Source of the DNA: Cotesia glomerata
Taxonomy: Eukaryota > Arthropoda > Insecta > Hymenoptera > Braconidae
Direction: 5' to 3'
DNA: 64,000 nt
Assembly (NCBI RefSeq): GCF_020080835.1
Contig: NC_058166.1
Coordinates: forward strand, 5,084,001 to 5,148,000
Position 1 is the stretch's first letter; every line of letters begins with the position of its first letter. The notes under the pieces were generated by a model, which made no database searches, was not told the DNA's origin, and saw only the letters and a program-made list of their open reading frames with translations. This document shows positions 11,370-22,237 of this stretch, piece by piece. The position numbers and the translations under genes were made by a program.

Positions 11370-12920
11370 GGTAGATTTCATAGAATAGAACAACGGAGAT
11401 ATTTAATAATATTTTAAAAAGATATTTTTTATAATTTGACGCAATTTTCGATAAACATTTGAAATTACTAAAAATTCATCATTAAATATCTCTGAAAATT
11501 TTGATTTTAGCGACTTGGTGCTCAAGGACCTTTTTTTGTAGGAAATTGAATGTTCTTCAAGTTTGTTATTCACATTTTTTCTGTAGCGCTTGTCATTCAC
11601 GAGATAAATGCGAAAAAATGCGAATTTCATTGAAAAATCAAGTTTAGAGGCCTGTACTACCTCGCCGGTTCGAGTTACGGCTTGACCGCAATAGACAATT
11701 TTGTAGAGCATTCAATTCTGAAAAAAAACTGTCCACGGTCGAAGCAATGCTGTGAAATGCCACTGAGCTATAGAAATTTAAACATAAAAAAATCAAAATT
11801 TCTGTTTTTTTTAAGGGGAAATCTTTAAAAGCCTGGGTCGAGGTCTTAATATTAATATTAAGGGCCTAAACTTTCAGGGTATTTTTTTTTGGGTACTTGC
11901 AACAAAATTTCACGATGGAATTGAAAAAAAAAAATATTTGAAAAAAAAAGCACCCTAATATATATATACATATGTAATATAACGCGGGATGTTGCCGCGA
12001 TTGTGTCTACAGTTCTTGACGGATCTAGATGAAATTTGTTACACATATTATTTGGATAATAACCTTGAATGAGTTCGAAGATGAGCGAAATCCATCCATA
12101 AGTTTAGAAATGACAGCTCTTCAAAATTATCAAAATAGTGAAAATCACGTTTTCGGTGACTTAATTGATGTATAACTTTTGGTTGAAAAAAGATGGCTAA
12201 TTTTTGATGAATTCATATAAAAGCTCGTTAAATTACCTTTAATTTGACCTATATAACGTTGACATTTTGACCATTTTTAGTTATTTTATCAAAGTTAAGA
12301 GTTCTATTGAGCCTTTTTCAGGCAATGTGTAGTGCAGCCGACTTATGAATGTTATTCTGTCGATAATTCGTAATAGATCCCAATGAAATTTAGTATACCA
12401 ATTCCTTAGACAATTAGCTTGCATGAGCCTTAAAATGAGCGAAATCCTTCGATTAGTTCAGAAATAAGGTAAAAGCCCCAATAGATGATCATGTACCAGT
12501 ATATGATCACTCCATGTATTTGTATACCTATATTTATGAATATAGATATACAAATACATGGAGTGATCATATACTGGTACGTGATCATCTATTGGGGCTT
12601 TTACCTTAGTAGCTCTTCAAAATTATCAAAATAGGATAAATTACGTTTTCGGTGACTTCATTTATGTATAACTTTTAATAGCAAAAAAATAGCTGATTTT
12701 TGATAAATTCATGTGAAAACTCATAAAATCAGTTGTAATTTGACGTATATAACGTTAACTTTTTGACAATTATTAGTTATTTTATCGAAGTTAACAGTTC
12801 AATTGAACCATTTTCAGGCAATGTGTAATACAACCTACTTATGTATGTTAAAATAAATCTCATTCCATGTCAAACGAAAGTTATTGAGACAAGATGAGAA
12901 TTAATTCTATGAAATCTACC
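11370..12920. mobile_element. Inverted-repeat element with GGTAGATTTCATAGAAT ends
   Basis: GGTAGATTTCATAGAAT at 11370 and ATTCTATGAAATCTACC ending at 12920 are exact complements. CGGGTAT occurs just outside each end and may be the target duplication. The interior has two diverged tandem units (about 12030-12340 and 12340-12850) and the palindromic MITE at 12467. A partial relative lies at 41417-41812. Confidence 0.65.
12467..12606. mobile_element. Near-perfect palindromic MITE, AGGTAAAAGCCCC family, copy 2
   Basis: 140 bp, almost all in two complementary arms of about 60 bases with a small loop near CCTATATTTATGAATATAG. TA flanks each side (12465-12466 and 12607-12608). A neighbouring tandem copy of the host element (about 12110) shows the empty site. 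Transcribed within the aminopeptidase intron it would fold into a long hairpin RNA. Confidence 0.9.
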
Positions 12921-13506
12921 TTCCATTTCGGGTATGACCGAATGGCGTCTTTTTTTATTGTAAATTGGGTTTGATATTTTTTCAGCGATAATCATTCATG
13001 ATTTAAATAATTGAGAGAGTAAAAAAAATTTTGTAACGAGCATATTGTTATTTTTAAAGGAATTTTTATAGTTAAATTTGGTATCATTAGAAAGGTCTGG
13101 ATAAGAATTAGTGCCTTTTGGTTTTATATATTTTTTAGTTGTAAATTTTTTATGTCTAGTTTTTGGAGGAGTTTTAAATAGTTTGTTGGTTCTAAAATTT
13201 GTTCTATCAAATTTGTCGATTAAATTATTTTTAATTGATTCTGTGATAGCACTATTATTTTCTAAATTTATTTAAAAAGTACCCAAACTCTGTATAGTGT
13301 CATAAATATTAAAAAATCATTAATCCAAAATGTTCTTATTCATAATCCGTAAATTGGCAGTCACATAGTGACTGCAGGTTGCTAATTTGAATTATGTTTT
13401 TTTTTAATTAACTTAGTTTAAATAATTATTTTTTATTCATACGGATATTTTATTGTTTTCTTAAAATTTTATGTTGCATACAATAATTAATTTATTTTTT
13501 TTTTAG

Positions 13507-13833
13507 AGAACAGAAAAATTTTGTTGGTCTAAGTTTTCCAACAATTTCATCAGTTGGTGCTCACGGTGCTGTTATTCATTATTTGCCATCAGAAAAAACA
13601 GACATACCTATTACGGACCAAGAAATATATCTCTGTGATTCAGGTGCACAGTATTATGATGGTACTACTGATGTTACAAGAACTTTTCATTTTGGAACAC
13701 CTACAAACTTCCAACGAGAAGCGTTCACTCGAGTATTCAAAGGACAGACGGCTATCGCTACGGCAGTATTTCCTATGATGATTAAGGGAAACTATTTAGA
13801 TATTTTAGCGCGTAAAAGTCTGTGGGATGTTGG
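13507..13833 (+). CDS. XPNPEP1: Xaa-Pro aminopeptidase 1, coding exon 2 (catalytic, first metal ligands)
   Basis: The acceptor TTTTAG^AG at 13506/13507 completes codon 381 as Arg. The exon opens the pita-bread catalytic domain: VGLSFPTISS, then VIHY with the conserved histidine at residue 405, then LCDSGAQYYDGTTDVTRT carrying metal ligands Asp425 and Asp436. It ends LARKSLWDVG, with donor GG^GTAAAT at 13833/13834. A 7.3 kb repeat-filled intron separates it from exon 1, while the next intron is only 77 nt. Reading frame and family order agree with fly and human aminopeptidase P throughout. Confidence 0.97.
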
Positions 13834-13910
13834 GTAAATATTTACTACACTATTTCTAATTAATAAAATGTGCATTAATTATTAATTAAAAAGTAATATA
13901 TATCTTTCAG

Positions 13911-14041
13911 GCTTCACTATTTGCATGGCAGTGGTCATGGCGTAGGAGCTTATCTAAACGTTCATGAAGGTCCCACTGCAATTTCATGGCGTCCTTACCC
14001 AGATGATCCAGGATTACAACCAGGAATATTTTTATCTAATG
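13911..14041 (+). CDS. XPNPEP1: Xaa-Pro aminopeptidase 1, coding exon 3 (metal-binding histidine)
   Basis: The acceptor TCTTTCAG at 13910 joins in phase 2, and the donor at 14041/14042 (G^GTGAAT) leaves phase 1. The exon encodes LHYLHGSGHGVGAYLNVHEGP and ends PGIFLSN. His499 in GSGHGVG is the metal-binding histidine; His495 and His508 match the other conserved active-site histidines. The motif reads GSGHGVG where most relatives have GTGHGVG, a mild Thr-to-Ser change next to the ligand that should be tolerated. Confidence 0.96.
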
Positions 14042-14453
14042 GTGAATTCTTTTTTCTTTAATTTATAAAAAATCTAACTATTTTAGCCAGTTATTACGTC
14101 CACAGTTCTTAACCGATCTTTATGAAATTTTGTAGACTTATTTTATGAATCAATACCAAGATCAAGTTCGATGATGAACAAAGTCGGCTAGTTAGTTTAC
14201 GAGTTGTGGGTGTTTAAAAATTTTTTTCATTTTCAAAAAATTTTGAATTTTGTCAATGTTATGAAAATAATTTTCCAGATGTAAAAAATAGATAAAATCA
14301 ATTAAATTTATCTTGAAGTTCACATAATTGTCTTCAATTTAAGCTATTAGTTTGTCTAATTTTTATGATTTTTTTAATTCAATCCATGATTTTGAAAATT
14401 TTTCAATTAATTTATTTTGGGTCTTTTTTTTTTTTTAATTTTTTCAGCCGTAT

Positions 14454-15236
14454 CGGTGCAAAGAAAAATTGTTCAAAAAAATGTTCACAGCTTGTAACAT
14501 CAAAATGTGACACAAATGTGAATATTTTTTGAACAATTAATAAAAAATCGAGAATGTTTTTAGATATGCAGTCTGGATTGATTGATAAATTTTGAGAATT
14601 TTGTAATTTTTTTTTAGATATTTTTTAAAAAATGTCTCAAAAGTGTTTAAAAAAGGTGACTAAATTGAGAACATTTTTTGAACAACTAATAAAAAATCGA
14701 GAATGTTTTTAAATATCGATACTGCCATTCTAATACGGCATATCCCACAAAATTTGAGGTATTGACTTTTTTGAAAAAAAGAATCACAACAATATTATGC
14801 AAGTCATATTAAAAATTTAAAGGTCAAATAGTTTGATAACTATTTTTAAATAAATATTTTCATCCGTTGAATCCCATTTAATCAATGTTAAAAATGAACT
14901 GTTTTTACCGTCTGCTGTAAAATTTTCTAAATGTGGGATACGACGTATTAGAATGGCAATATCGATATGTAGAGTCTGGATTGATTGATAAATTTTGAGA
15001 ATTTTGTAGTTTTTTTTTTAGACATTTTTTTAAAAATGTTTCAAACGTGTTCAAATAATGTCTCAAAAGTGTTCAAAAAAGGTTTAAAAAGTGTTTTGAA
15101 ATTATTCAATCAATCTAGACTCTGCATGTTCTAAAGCTTCTCGATTTTTTATTAGGTGTTCAAAATATGTTCACAATTGTGTCACATTTTGATATTACAA
15201 GCTGTGAACATTTTTTGAACAATTTTTTTTACATGG
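14454..15236. mobile_element. Inverted-repeat element with TTGTTCAAAAAATGTTCACAG ends
   Basis: Left arm ATTGTTCAAAAAAATGTTC.. through AAAATGTGACAC is repeated inverted at about 15170-15230. Sequence outside both ends is related (TTCACATAAT..CTTCAATTTAAGCTATTA near 14330 and 15290). The ends resemble the TTTTTTTTACACGGGTA ends near 22920 and 31490. The inner arms contain repeated GAATGTTTTTAGATATGCAG stretches. Confidence 0.65.
14717..14964. mobile_element. MITE with CGATACTGCCATTCTAATACG ends, nested in intron 3
   Basis: Inverted ends CGATACTGCCATTCTAATAC and its complement near 14964, flanked by ATAT (14713-14716 and 14965-14968). The empty target is visible at about 14565 (TTTTTAGATATGCAGTCTGG). 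A decayed relative lies near 53900-54015. Confidence 0.75.
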
Positions 15237-15454
15237 ATAAAAGATAGCTTAAATTAATTGAATTTATGTCAAAGTTCACATAATAATCTTCAATTTAAGC
15301 TATTATTCGTCGAATTTTTATTTTTTTTTTTTTAATATATTTCGAAGTTCGTAAAATTAATTTTTGGCTATTTTCGTCAAATAAATTTCATACATTACAA
15401 ATCTTATTTTTTAGATAGATTTTATTTTTAATATTCATCTTAGAAATTTACATA

Positions 15455-15684
15455 GGGTAGAAGTACCGTTTGTGGTCACTGTACCGTTTATGGCCATTTA
15501 TTGTTTAAATAAACGATAGAAATGAGTTTATATTAATTAATCATTACAAACTTAATTTGTTTTAATATAAATTTTTTAAAACTTAACAAAAATATGGTTA
15601 TAAGATTATAATTTTTAATAAATTAATTCAAATGTTAACTGGCCAAAAACGGTGCTAAGGTGGCCAAAAACTGTACTTCTACCG
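15455..15684. mobile_element. 230-bp MITE with GGTAGAAGTAC ends
   Basis: GGGTAGAAGTACCGTTTGTGG at the left and the complement of CGGTAGAAGTACAGTTTTTGG at the right, with TA on each side (15453-15454 and 15685-15686). Tc1/mariner-like by its target duplication. Confidence 0.75.
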
Positions 15685-16138
15685 TATATAGTTTATTTTT
15701 TTTGTTTTAAAATTTTTAAAAATTAATAAAATGAAATTTTTTTTTTATTTTTTGTAATAATTTTTTCAATGAAAAAAATTCTAAAAATTTTTAGATGTCG
15801 GCTAAATAAGATTTCATTAAAAATGAAATATTATTTTTTGAAAAAATTCAAAAAATTATGATAAAAAAAACCATTTAAAAAATATGACATTGAAATTATC
15901 AGAAACTTGACAATTTTTTTTTAAATAATAAACTTGATCTAAAAATTATTTTTAAAAAATTACACTTAGAATTTTTTAAACAAATTTTACTAGTCATAAT
16001 TTATTAGTAAAAAAATTTCTAAAAATTGTCAAATAAATTTCATACATTACAATCTTATTTTTTAGGTAGATTTTTATTTTTAATATTCATCTTAAAAATC
16101 TACCTATTTAGTTAGTATTAATGAATATTTATTTACAG

Positions 16139-16314
16139 AACCTGGATTTTATGAAGACGGAAGTTTTGGAATACGCCTTGAAAATGTTCAGTTTGTCATA
16201 AAAGCCAAAACTCCTTACAAACATAGAAATTTAGATTTCTTATCTTTTGAAACAGTAACATATGTTCCAATCCAAACTTCTCTTCTTGATGTTGACTTAC
16301 TTACCGATCAAGAG
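16139..16314 (+). CDS. XPNPEP1: Xaa-Pro aminopeptidase 1, coding exon 4 (glutamate ligands)
   Basis: The acceptor TTTACAG at 16138 completes codon 534 as Glu. The exon encodes NEPGFYEDGSFGIRLENV, with the last two metal ligands Glu534 (EPG) and Glu548 (LEN), then LDFLSFETVTYVPIQTSLLDVDLLTDQE. With Asp425, Asp436 and His499 the five-residue dinuclear metal site is complete, so the enzyme should be active. The donor is GAG^GTAAAA at 16314 in phase 0. Confidence 0.96.
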
Positions 16315-16390
16315 GTAAAATATTATTTTTAATTTTATTCATTGTTTTAATTAATAAGTATAAAAAATAATTTTGACATTGTTATTGCAG

Positions 16391-16513
16391 ATTGAATATT
16401 TAAATTCTTATCATGCCAAGTGTTTAGAAATACTTCGACCTCTCCTTCAAGGTGAAGATGACATTCAAGCACGTCAGTGGCTTGAAAAAGAAACACAACC
16501 AATATCTAGATAG
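16391..16513 (+). CDS. XPNPEP1: Xaa-Pro aminopeptidase 1, terminal coding exon
   Basis: The acceptor ATTGCAG at 16390 is followed by IEYLNSYHAKCLEILRPLL and WLEKETQPISR, then TAG at 16511-16513. The NSYH and ...W...E.QPI pattern matches the C-terminal helix of fly and human aminopeptidase P, which also ends near QPI. The preceding intron is 76 nt, like intron 2, so the ancestral introns here are near the insect minimum and only introns 1 and 3 have grown. Confidence 0.95.
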   Translation: MEYLNSYHAKCLEILRPLLQGEDDIQARQWLEKETQPISR

Positions 16514-18254
16514 TAATATTTAGAATATCAATAATCAATTATTTGTTTGTTTTCAACAATCTAAAAAGATTTAAGTGTACTTTTTTGTTAAATTCTTTTT
16601 TTATAATTAATATCTTTTTATACACACGAGATTTATAACTCAATTATTTACATTCTTAAAAATCAAATTAAAATCACAGTTGAAAAATTAATTATTTGTA
16701 AGCGATAATAAAAATACTAACCAAATTTTTTTTTTTTTTTTTTTTTTATAAAAAATATTTAATAGAAATTTTTTAGAAGTCTATACCAATGTGTTTATCT
16801 TAATGGAAAGGGTGAATCAACGATTAATAAGACTTTAGGTGAGATCAGCAAAAAATGGAGGATCAAGAATAAGAGATAATTAGAAGTAATTTCTTTGTAA
16901 TAGGTTTCATGGCCTTTTCTGACAGCAAAAAGTATTTATCTAAATTTCATCAAGCAGACTTGAATATAGAGGCTGGGATTCTGGACCTAACAATAGTTGA
17001 AAAAAATATTTCTCTTCCTGACAGTGAAAATCGATATTGTAAAAAAAAGTTACAAAATTAAAAAAAAAAAATCTGGAAATTGGTTGACCGCGCAAGCCAA
17101 CCCTAGAACTTCCCGCTAAGTTTCAATTTAAAGCGCCTGAAAATGAGTTTTTTGGTTAATATTTGAGCTTTTCAAGCTCAAAGCACCATTTTTCACATTT
17201 TGAGCTCGATGAGCGTGTTTCATCCCAAGTCGAGCAGGAGAAATTTTTATTCTTGACATTTTTCAGTAAGCTACCGATGGGTATACCCATTATTATAATA
17301 AGGCCTAGCTAAGGGAGATTTTGAAAAAAATCGAAAATATTGCGTTTAGTTATTGAAATGTATCATTAATTTTTATATTAATACATTAGCCATAAAATAT
17401 AATGGAGTAATAATATTTTTCACCATAAACAAACACAAAATTAAATTTTTTCAAAAACCTTGCATGTACCTTATACCTATAGTATAACTATTTCCTTACT
17501 GGAAATAGTTATACTATACTTAATAAAATTGGTATTAGGGATCAATAACCACTAAAATTTAGCAACAATACTTTTTAAGATGTTAATAAAAATTGAAACA
17601 ATGATTTTAAATTATTAAATATAAAATTATAAAAAATGTTTACCATTTACTCAAACCGTTTTTTAGGAATTCTTCGGCGCTATTTTAGCATATGACGGAT
17701 GATGAAATATAGAAGACAGGGAACGTTGTATCGGGACTCTATAAACTTGTAGCGACATTTCTATGCTAGACGCTTCTACTAGAGAAGCCTTTTAGCGGAA
17801 GCGGTTATTTTAAATATCATTTCTATCACTTAGGCCTTATTACCCGCGGGTACCTTACCTATTAAAAAAACCTTTTTCGGTAAATTTTGAGTTTTTGAAT
17901 ACCCGATCAAAAGAATTTCTTAAAAAATGGTTCACAAGAAAATATTTCTCAAAATTTTTGTTCTTCTATGTACTTTCCAAAAAAAAAAAAAAAAATACAA
18001 AAAAATCATTCAAAAAGTCTCAAATGCAATTTTTAAATTTTTAAATTAAAATTTTTTTTTCAACTGTACGTAGTCTTAGATTTTTTTGCAAATTTTTTTC
18101 TTCAAATTTCAAGACCAAGTTAGTCGTAGAATTATGATTATTATTACTATTTTCTCTGTTAACTATTTATCAAACTAATTTTTATTGTAAGTATGCTTTG
18201 CCTTTTTTTGTTATTTTGAACTGGTTCTCTACCAGTAATAGATGTTAAGAATTA
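16514..18254. other. Region downstream of the aminopeptidase gene
   Basis: A/T-rich, no gene seen. Holds a diverged GAGCTC-family fragment at about 17053-17230 (ACTTCCCGCTAAG, GAGCTTTTCAAGCTC). A perfect 18-bp hairpin lies at 17478-17518: stem TATAGTATAACTATTTCC, loop TTACT. Unique G/C-richer sequence lies at 17660-17870. Confidence 0.6.
16707..16712 (+). terminator. Candidate poly(A) signal of the aminopeptidase gene
   Basis: First clear AATAAA after the stop codon, about 195 bases downstream and followed by a T-rich run at about 16727-16747. A plausible 3' end; other A/T-rich hexamers nearby cannot be excluded. Confidence 0.4.
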
Positions 18255-19056
18255 ATTATCACCGTAACGAATTTGGCGCCGAATATTAATTTTTTTTCAA
18301 AAACTAAATGCCAAAAAATTGCTCATGAATTGCTCTTTCGATATAAACAATTGCTCCGCTGCTATAATTAATAATTTATTAATTAATCGTAATTAAAAAA
18401 TCAAAATTTAATTCCCGATTATCTCTAATTGTGAGGACTTATGTTAATTGTAATAAGTGCCAAAAAATTGCTCATCCTTTTTTCTATTGGGAATGATAGT
18501 TATTTTGTGCGTAAAATCGTTTTTAATTAATTAATACTATAAATACTTATATTGCACCTTTAAACCTGCGAATGACAATTGTGACGTCATCGTCGCGACA
18601 ATTTGAAATTATACAGTAAATTTTCTTTTTTGAAATATCTTATACTAATAAAGAAAGTCAGTTTTGTTTGTCCTATTCAATATTTACTCGAAAAAGGTCC
18701 GCATGTTAAAAAAATATTAGTAACTAATTTTGCAAATTGCTAATTAAATAATTAACTTTTTTAGGATTATTTGTGTATGAAATCAAAAAAAATAATTTTA
18801 TCTATACAGGTCAATTCTTTATTTTTATTTCATTTCACCATAATTTAGTTTTTAAAATATAATAGACATTATCAAATTAAAACATAAAATAATAATGAAA
18901 TTTTAATATTAGTTGATTTAGAATTACAAGGGTTAGGTTTTGAAACCAAGTCATCAATTTTTACCCAATTATTGTTGATCGATTTTGTATAAGCTACATA
19001 ATGACCGACTTTATTCAAATATACTGGTGGGACAAACTCTACTACACCAAATAATA

Positions 19057-19671
19057 ACCCGGGAAAAAATGATCAGATCTGACCATGCCTGTTTATGTAT
19101 GATCAGGCCTGAAGTTAGACCTGATCGTGCCTGTTCATGTCTGATCAGGCCGGTCCATACCTGTTCATGTCTGAAGGGTTAAATACGCTCATGCCTGTTC
19201 ATGTCTGTTCATGTCTGATCAGGCCTGTTCATGCCTATAAAAGTTAATTAAATTTACCCTACGGTAGGTTTTTAATGATAATCAAAATGCTTTTATTTAT
19301 TCAATAATAAAATATACCGTTTATTGATAATTTACAAATTTATTAATCGAAATTAATGTACATACACTGAACATATTCAAAAATTTTTTCTTAGCATATT
19401 TGGTCCTTAGCGTGAATAGGCATGGACAGGTATGATCGGGCCTGAGCGTATTTAACGCTTGAGATATGAACAAACATGAACAGGCATGAACAGGCATGGA
19501 CAGGTATGATCAGGCCTGAGCGTATTTAACACTTCAGACATGAACAGGCATGCAGGCATGACCATGTCTAATTTCAGGCCTGATCATACATGAACAGACA
19601 TGAGCAGGTCTAATTTCAGGCCTGATCATACATGAACAGGCATGGTCAGGTCTGATCATTTTTTTCCGGGT
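19057..19671. mobile_element. TGATCAGG-motif inverted-repeat element
   Basis: Ends ACCCGGGAAAAAATGATCAG and its near-complement. Both arms are built from variants of CATGCCTGTTCATGTCTGATCAGGCCTG-type words, dense in TGATCA, CATG and AGGCCT half-sites, around an A/T-rich middle. A partial copy of one end lies at about 20228-20303. Confidence 0.75.
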
Positions 19672-20033
19672 AGATCTGATCAGACTTGCATAGTCAGAGA
19701 TGTGATAAAAATTTTTTTGGTCATCACAAAAAGTGCAAAATTATTTTTATCATTACGTTTAAATAATTTTTAAATAAAAAATTTGTTACATTTTCTATGG
19801 GATGTTTTAGTCTGCTCTGCTTCTGCCTAATATTAAAATCATTACTTATTTTATTATTTAAATAAATGTGATGTTATAATGAGTTTCGGTTAAATAAATA
19901 AATTAGGACTATCAAAATATATTATAAAATCAATTTTTATATTATATTTATGATAAACTTATTCGATACGTTATGTACTTCATAGAATTGTTGTCACATA
20001 AGATAGCAGCACAGCAGGCGGGAACTTCAAGGC

Positions 20034-20112
20034 GCACGGATATCACCAAAGTTAAACAGTATTGAGCGTGGTCAGTAGTTGGATGGGTGACTGCTGGTGA
20101 TACAGCCGTACA
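20034..20112 (+). pseudogene. 5S rRNA-like fragment (3' half)
   Basis: TATCACCAAAGTTAAACAG.. GGTCAGTAGTTGGATGGGTGAC aligns with the 3' two-thirds of animal 5S rRNA (ATCACCGAAGTTAAGCA.. GGTTAGTACTTGGATGGGTGAC). The A box and intermediate element of the internal Pol III promoter are recognisable, and a T run (about 20128-20137) follows. The 5' part is not recognisable, so this is a pseudogene or the head of a 5S-derived SINE, not a working 5S gene. It lies inside the 4-kb composite. Confidence 0.75.
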
Positions 20113-20611
20113 ATTATATGTAATCATTTTTTTTTTATTCTTATTTATTATAGAGAATTGCGTATGACTCTATCAAATACTATATCCATAAAATTAAGCA
20201 AAATAATTAATTAAAAGTAACAATGGGCTTTCAGACCTGACCATGTCTGATCAGGCATGGTAATTTTTCATGTCTGATCAGGTCTGATCATTTTTTCCCG
20301 GGTATAAGTAATTTTTGTCAAGTATCTTTAATTTTGTTGGAATACTACGTAAGTTCTCGGTTAAACGTTGATGAAGTTTTGAGAGAGGTCGAAGGTATAT
20401 AAAAATGACTTATGTCTAAGCTTAAAAATACATTATATAGTAAAAGTAGATTTTTGGACAGAATTTTGTGAACACGACCTGCAGTAAAGGGATGATTCTA
20501 CCTTTAATGCATCTGAAACACTGTACTGTAATTCAATAATCCAATAATTTCAGCATCATAAAAATAATTATTCTTTCATAATTAAACATTGAGCCTAAAT
20601 AGAATAACCAT

Positions 20612-21807
20612 ATAGTATATTACAACCCAAGGCCAGAAAGTTGGATTTCCTGTCGTATGGGATATGATGGCCTCGGCCATCATATCACATACGTCAGGGC
20701 ATTCAACATTCTGGTCGTGGGTTGTATACTATTTTTCTTGCTCTCCAGCCAAAAGTACATAACCCCGGGGAAGGGGTTTTGCCGGGGGTGAGGGGGGCGC
20801 CGCCCGACTTTTGCAAAGCCGAGGTTTTGCTGGTCGGGGCGGGCATAATAAAAAAGTAAAAATTAATAAATAAAAAAAAAAACAAGTTATTTTAAAGTTT
20901 ACGCGTAGCGCGCATGCGTTAGAGCAGGCCATAAAAGTTGCTCTTCCTGGAGTAAATTGCTGCCAGGAAGAGCGTACTTTACTCCAGAAAGAGCAACTTT
21001 TATGGCCTGCTCTAACGCATGCGCGCTACGCATATTTTCTGGCCAGCAGCATAGAACCTCGCTTTCTTTCGTATTTTCGTGGCGCGACCGGCCTATACAG
21101 CGAATTTCAACTGTATATAACAGTCACAACATCGTCTGTATGTAACGGGTCAGCGCAAAAACTAACCAAAAAATGTCAAATAAATAAAAATAATTTCTAA
21201 CTAGATTATTGTTAATGAACTATTTAATAATAATACAGCATAAATAATTTATATAAAAATTTTAGAAAATAATATAAAAGTTTTGTAAATTTTATTTGCT
21301 TTCTTTTATATTTTGACAGCTAGTAAAGCAATGTTTATAAAACAATCCATGTACTCTACAAGCTTCTAATAATTTAATCTCAATCTTTCTTAGCCGTCTA
21401 ATAAAAAACTAATTTTTAATCAACTTAAAAAAATTAATTTTGTTATTAAATCGAGTTTAAATATTTGTGACGAGTTCTGTGTATGTTATCTCTCTTAATC
21501 AGAGCATTTGTTAGTAAACTTTAAAATAACTTGTTTTTTTTTTTATTTATTAATTTTTACTTTTTAATTATGCCCGCCCCGACCAGCAAAACCTCGACTT
21601 TGCAAAAGTCGGGCGGCGCCCCCCTCACCCCCGGCAAAACCCCTTCCCCGGGGTTACGTACTTTCGGCTGGAGAGCAAGAAAAATAGTATACAACCCACG
21701 ACCAGAATGTTGAATGCCCTGACGTATGTGATATGATGGCCTCGGCTACGCCTCGGCCATCATATCCCATACACCAGGAAATCCAACTTTCTGATCTTGG
21801 GTCGTAA
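20612..21807. mobile_element. GC-rich palindromic element with twin-hairpin arms
   Basis: The arms 20612-20900 and 21520-21807 are nearly exact inverted copies. Each arm starts with its own small palindrome bounded by ATAGTATATTACAACCC and GGGTTGTATACTAT (20618-20732 and 21686-21805), with a GGCCTCGGC.. centre. Next comes a GC-rich block (CCCCGGGGAAGGGGTTTTGCC). A third palindrome with GAAAGAGCAACTTTTATGGCC arms sits at about 20920-21035. Short open frames in the arms look like by-products of base composition. Confidence 0.75.
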
Positions 21808-22237
21808 TATACTATTGTTCACATGGACATATACGTATGTAACTTAATACATCACTATAGTTTGTCCTCATAAGAACGACAATCAAATTGTCGCGACGAT
21901 GACGTCACAATTGTCATTCGCAGGTTTAAAGGTGCAATATAATTATTTATAGTATTAATTAATTAAAAACGATTTTACGCACAAAATAACTATCATTCCC
22001 AATAGAAAAAAGGATGAGCAATTTTTTGGCACTTATTACAATTAACATAAGTCCTCACAATTAGAGATAATCGGAAATTAAATTTTGATTTTTTAATTAC
22101 GATTAATTAATAAATTATTAATTATAGCAGCGGAGCAATTGTTTATATCGAAAGAGCAATTCATGAGCAATTTTTTGGCATTTAGTTATTGAAAAAAAAT
22201 TAATATTCGGCGCCAAATTGGTTACGGTTTAATTATC

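Larger units (their letters stand above)
6171..13506 (+). other. XPNPEP1: Aminopeptidase intron 1, a stack of repeats
   Basis: 7336-nt intron. Its base is tandem and partial copies of one interspersed unit (starts near ACTAAGAAAAATTTT, ends with a GCAGTCAC..GTGACTGC palindrome at about 13360-13380) at about 6190-7358, 9278-9704, 11341-11369 and 12950-13380. Into this unit went a long-inverted-repeat transposon (7359-9277), a Harbinger-like element (9705-11340) and an element at about 11370-12920. Reverse copies of the unit occur at 23863-25265 and 43409-45240. Confidence 0.8.
14042..16138 (+). other. XPNPEP1: Aminopeptidase intron 3
   Basis: 2097 nt, filled by the inverted-repeat elements listed at 14454-15236, 14717-14964 and 15455-15684, then A/T-rich sequence with the GATGTCGGCTA motif near 15795. 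Nothing coding. Confidence 0.8.
18255..22237. mobile_element. 4-kb composite element with about 354-bp inverted repeats
   Basis: The left arm 18255-18608 and right arm 21884-22237 are highly similar inverted copies. They run from a CCGTAAC.AATTTGGCGCCG block inward to TGACGTCATCGTCGCGACAA. Between them lie a TGATCA-motif element, a 5S rRNA-like fragment, a partial TGATCA-motif copy and a GC-rich palindromic element. No transposase frame was found. The good arm match suggests a fairly recent element or ongoing arm conversion. Confidence 0.8.

Noticed and set aside
17478..17518. Perfect 18-bp hairpin as a gene terminator
   Set aside because: It lies nearly 1 kb past the aminopeptidase stop, has no T run after it, and eukaryotic Pol II does not use such terminators; noted only as a small inverted repeat.
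20703..21713. Pro/Thr/Gly-rich frames in the GC-rich arms
   Set aside because: Both arms give the same reading because they are inverted copies; no codon-use or domain support.
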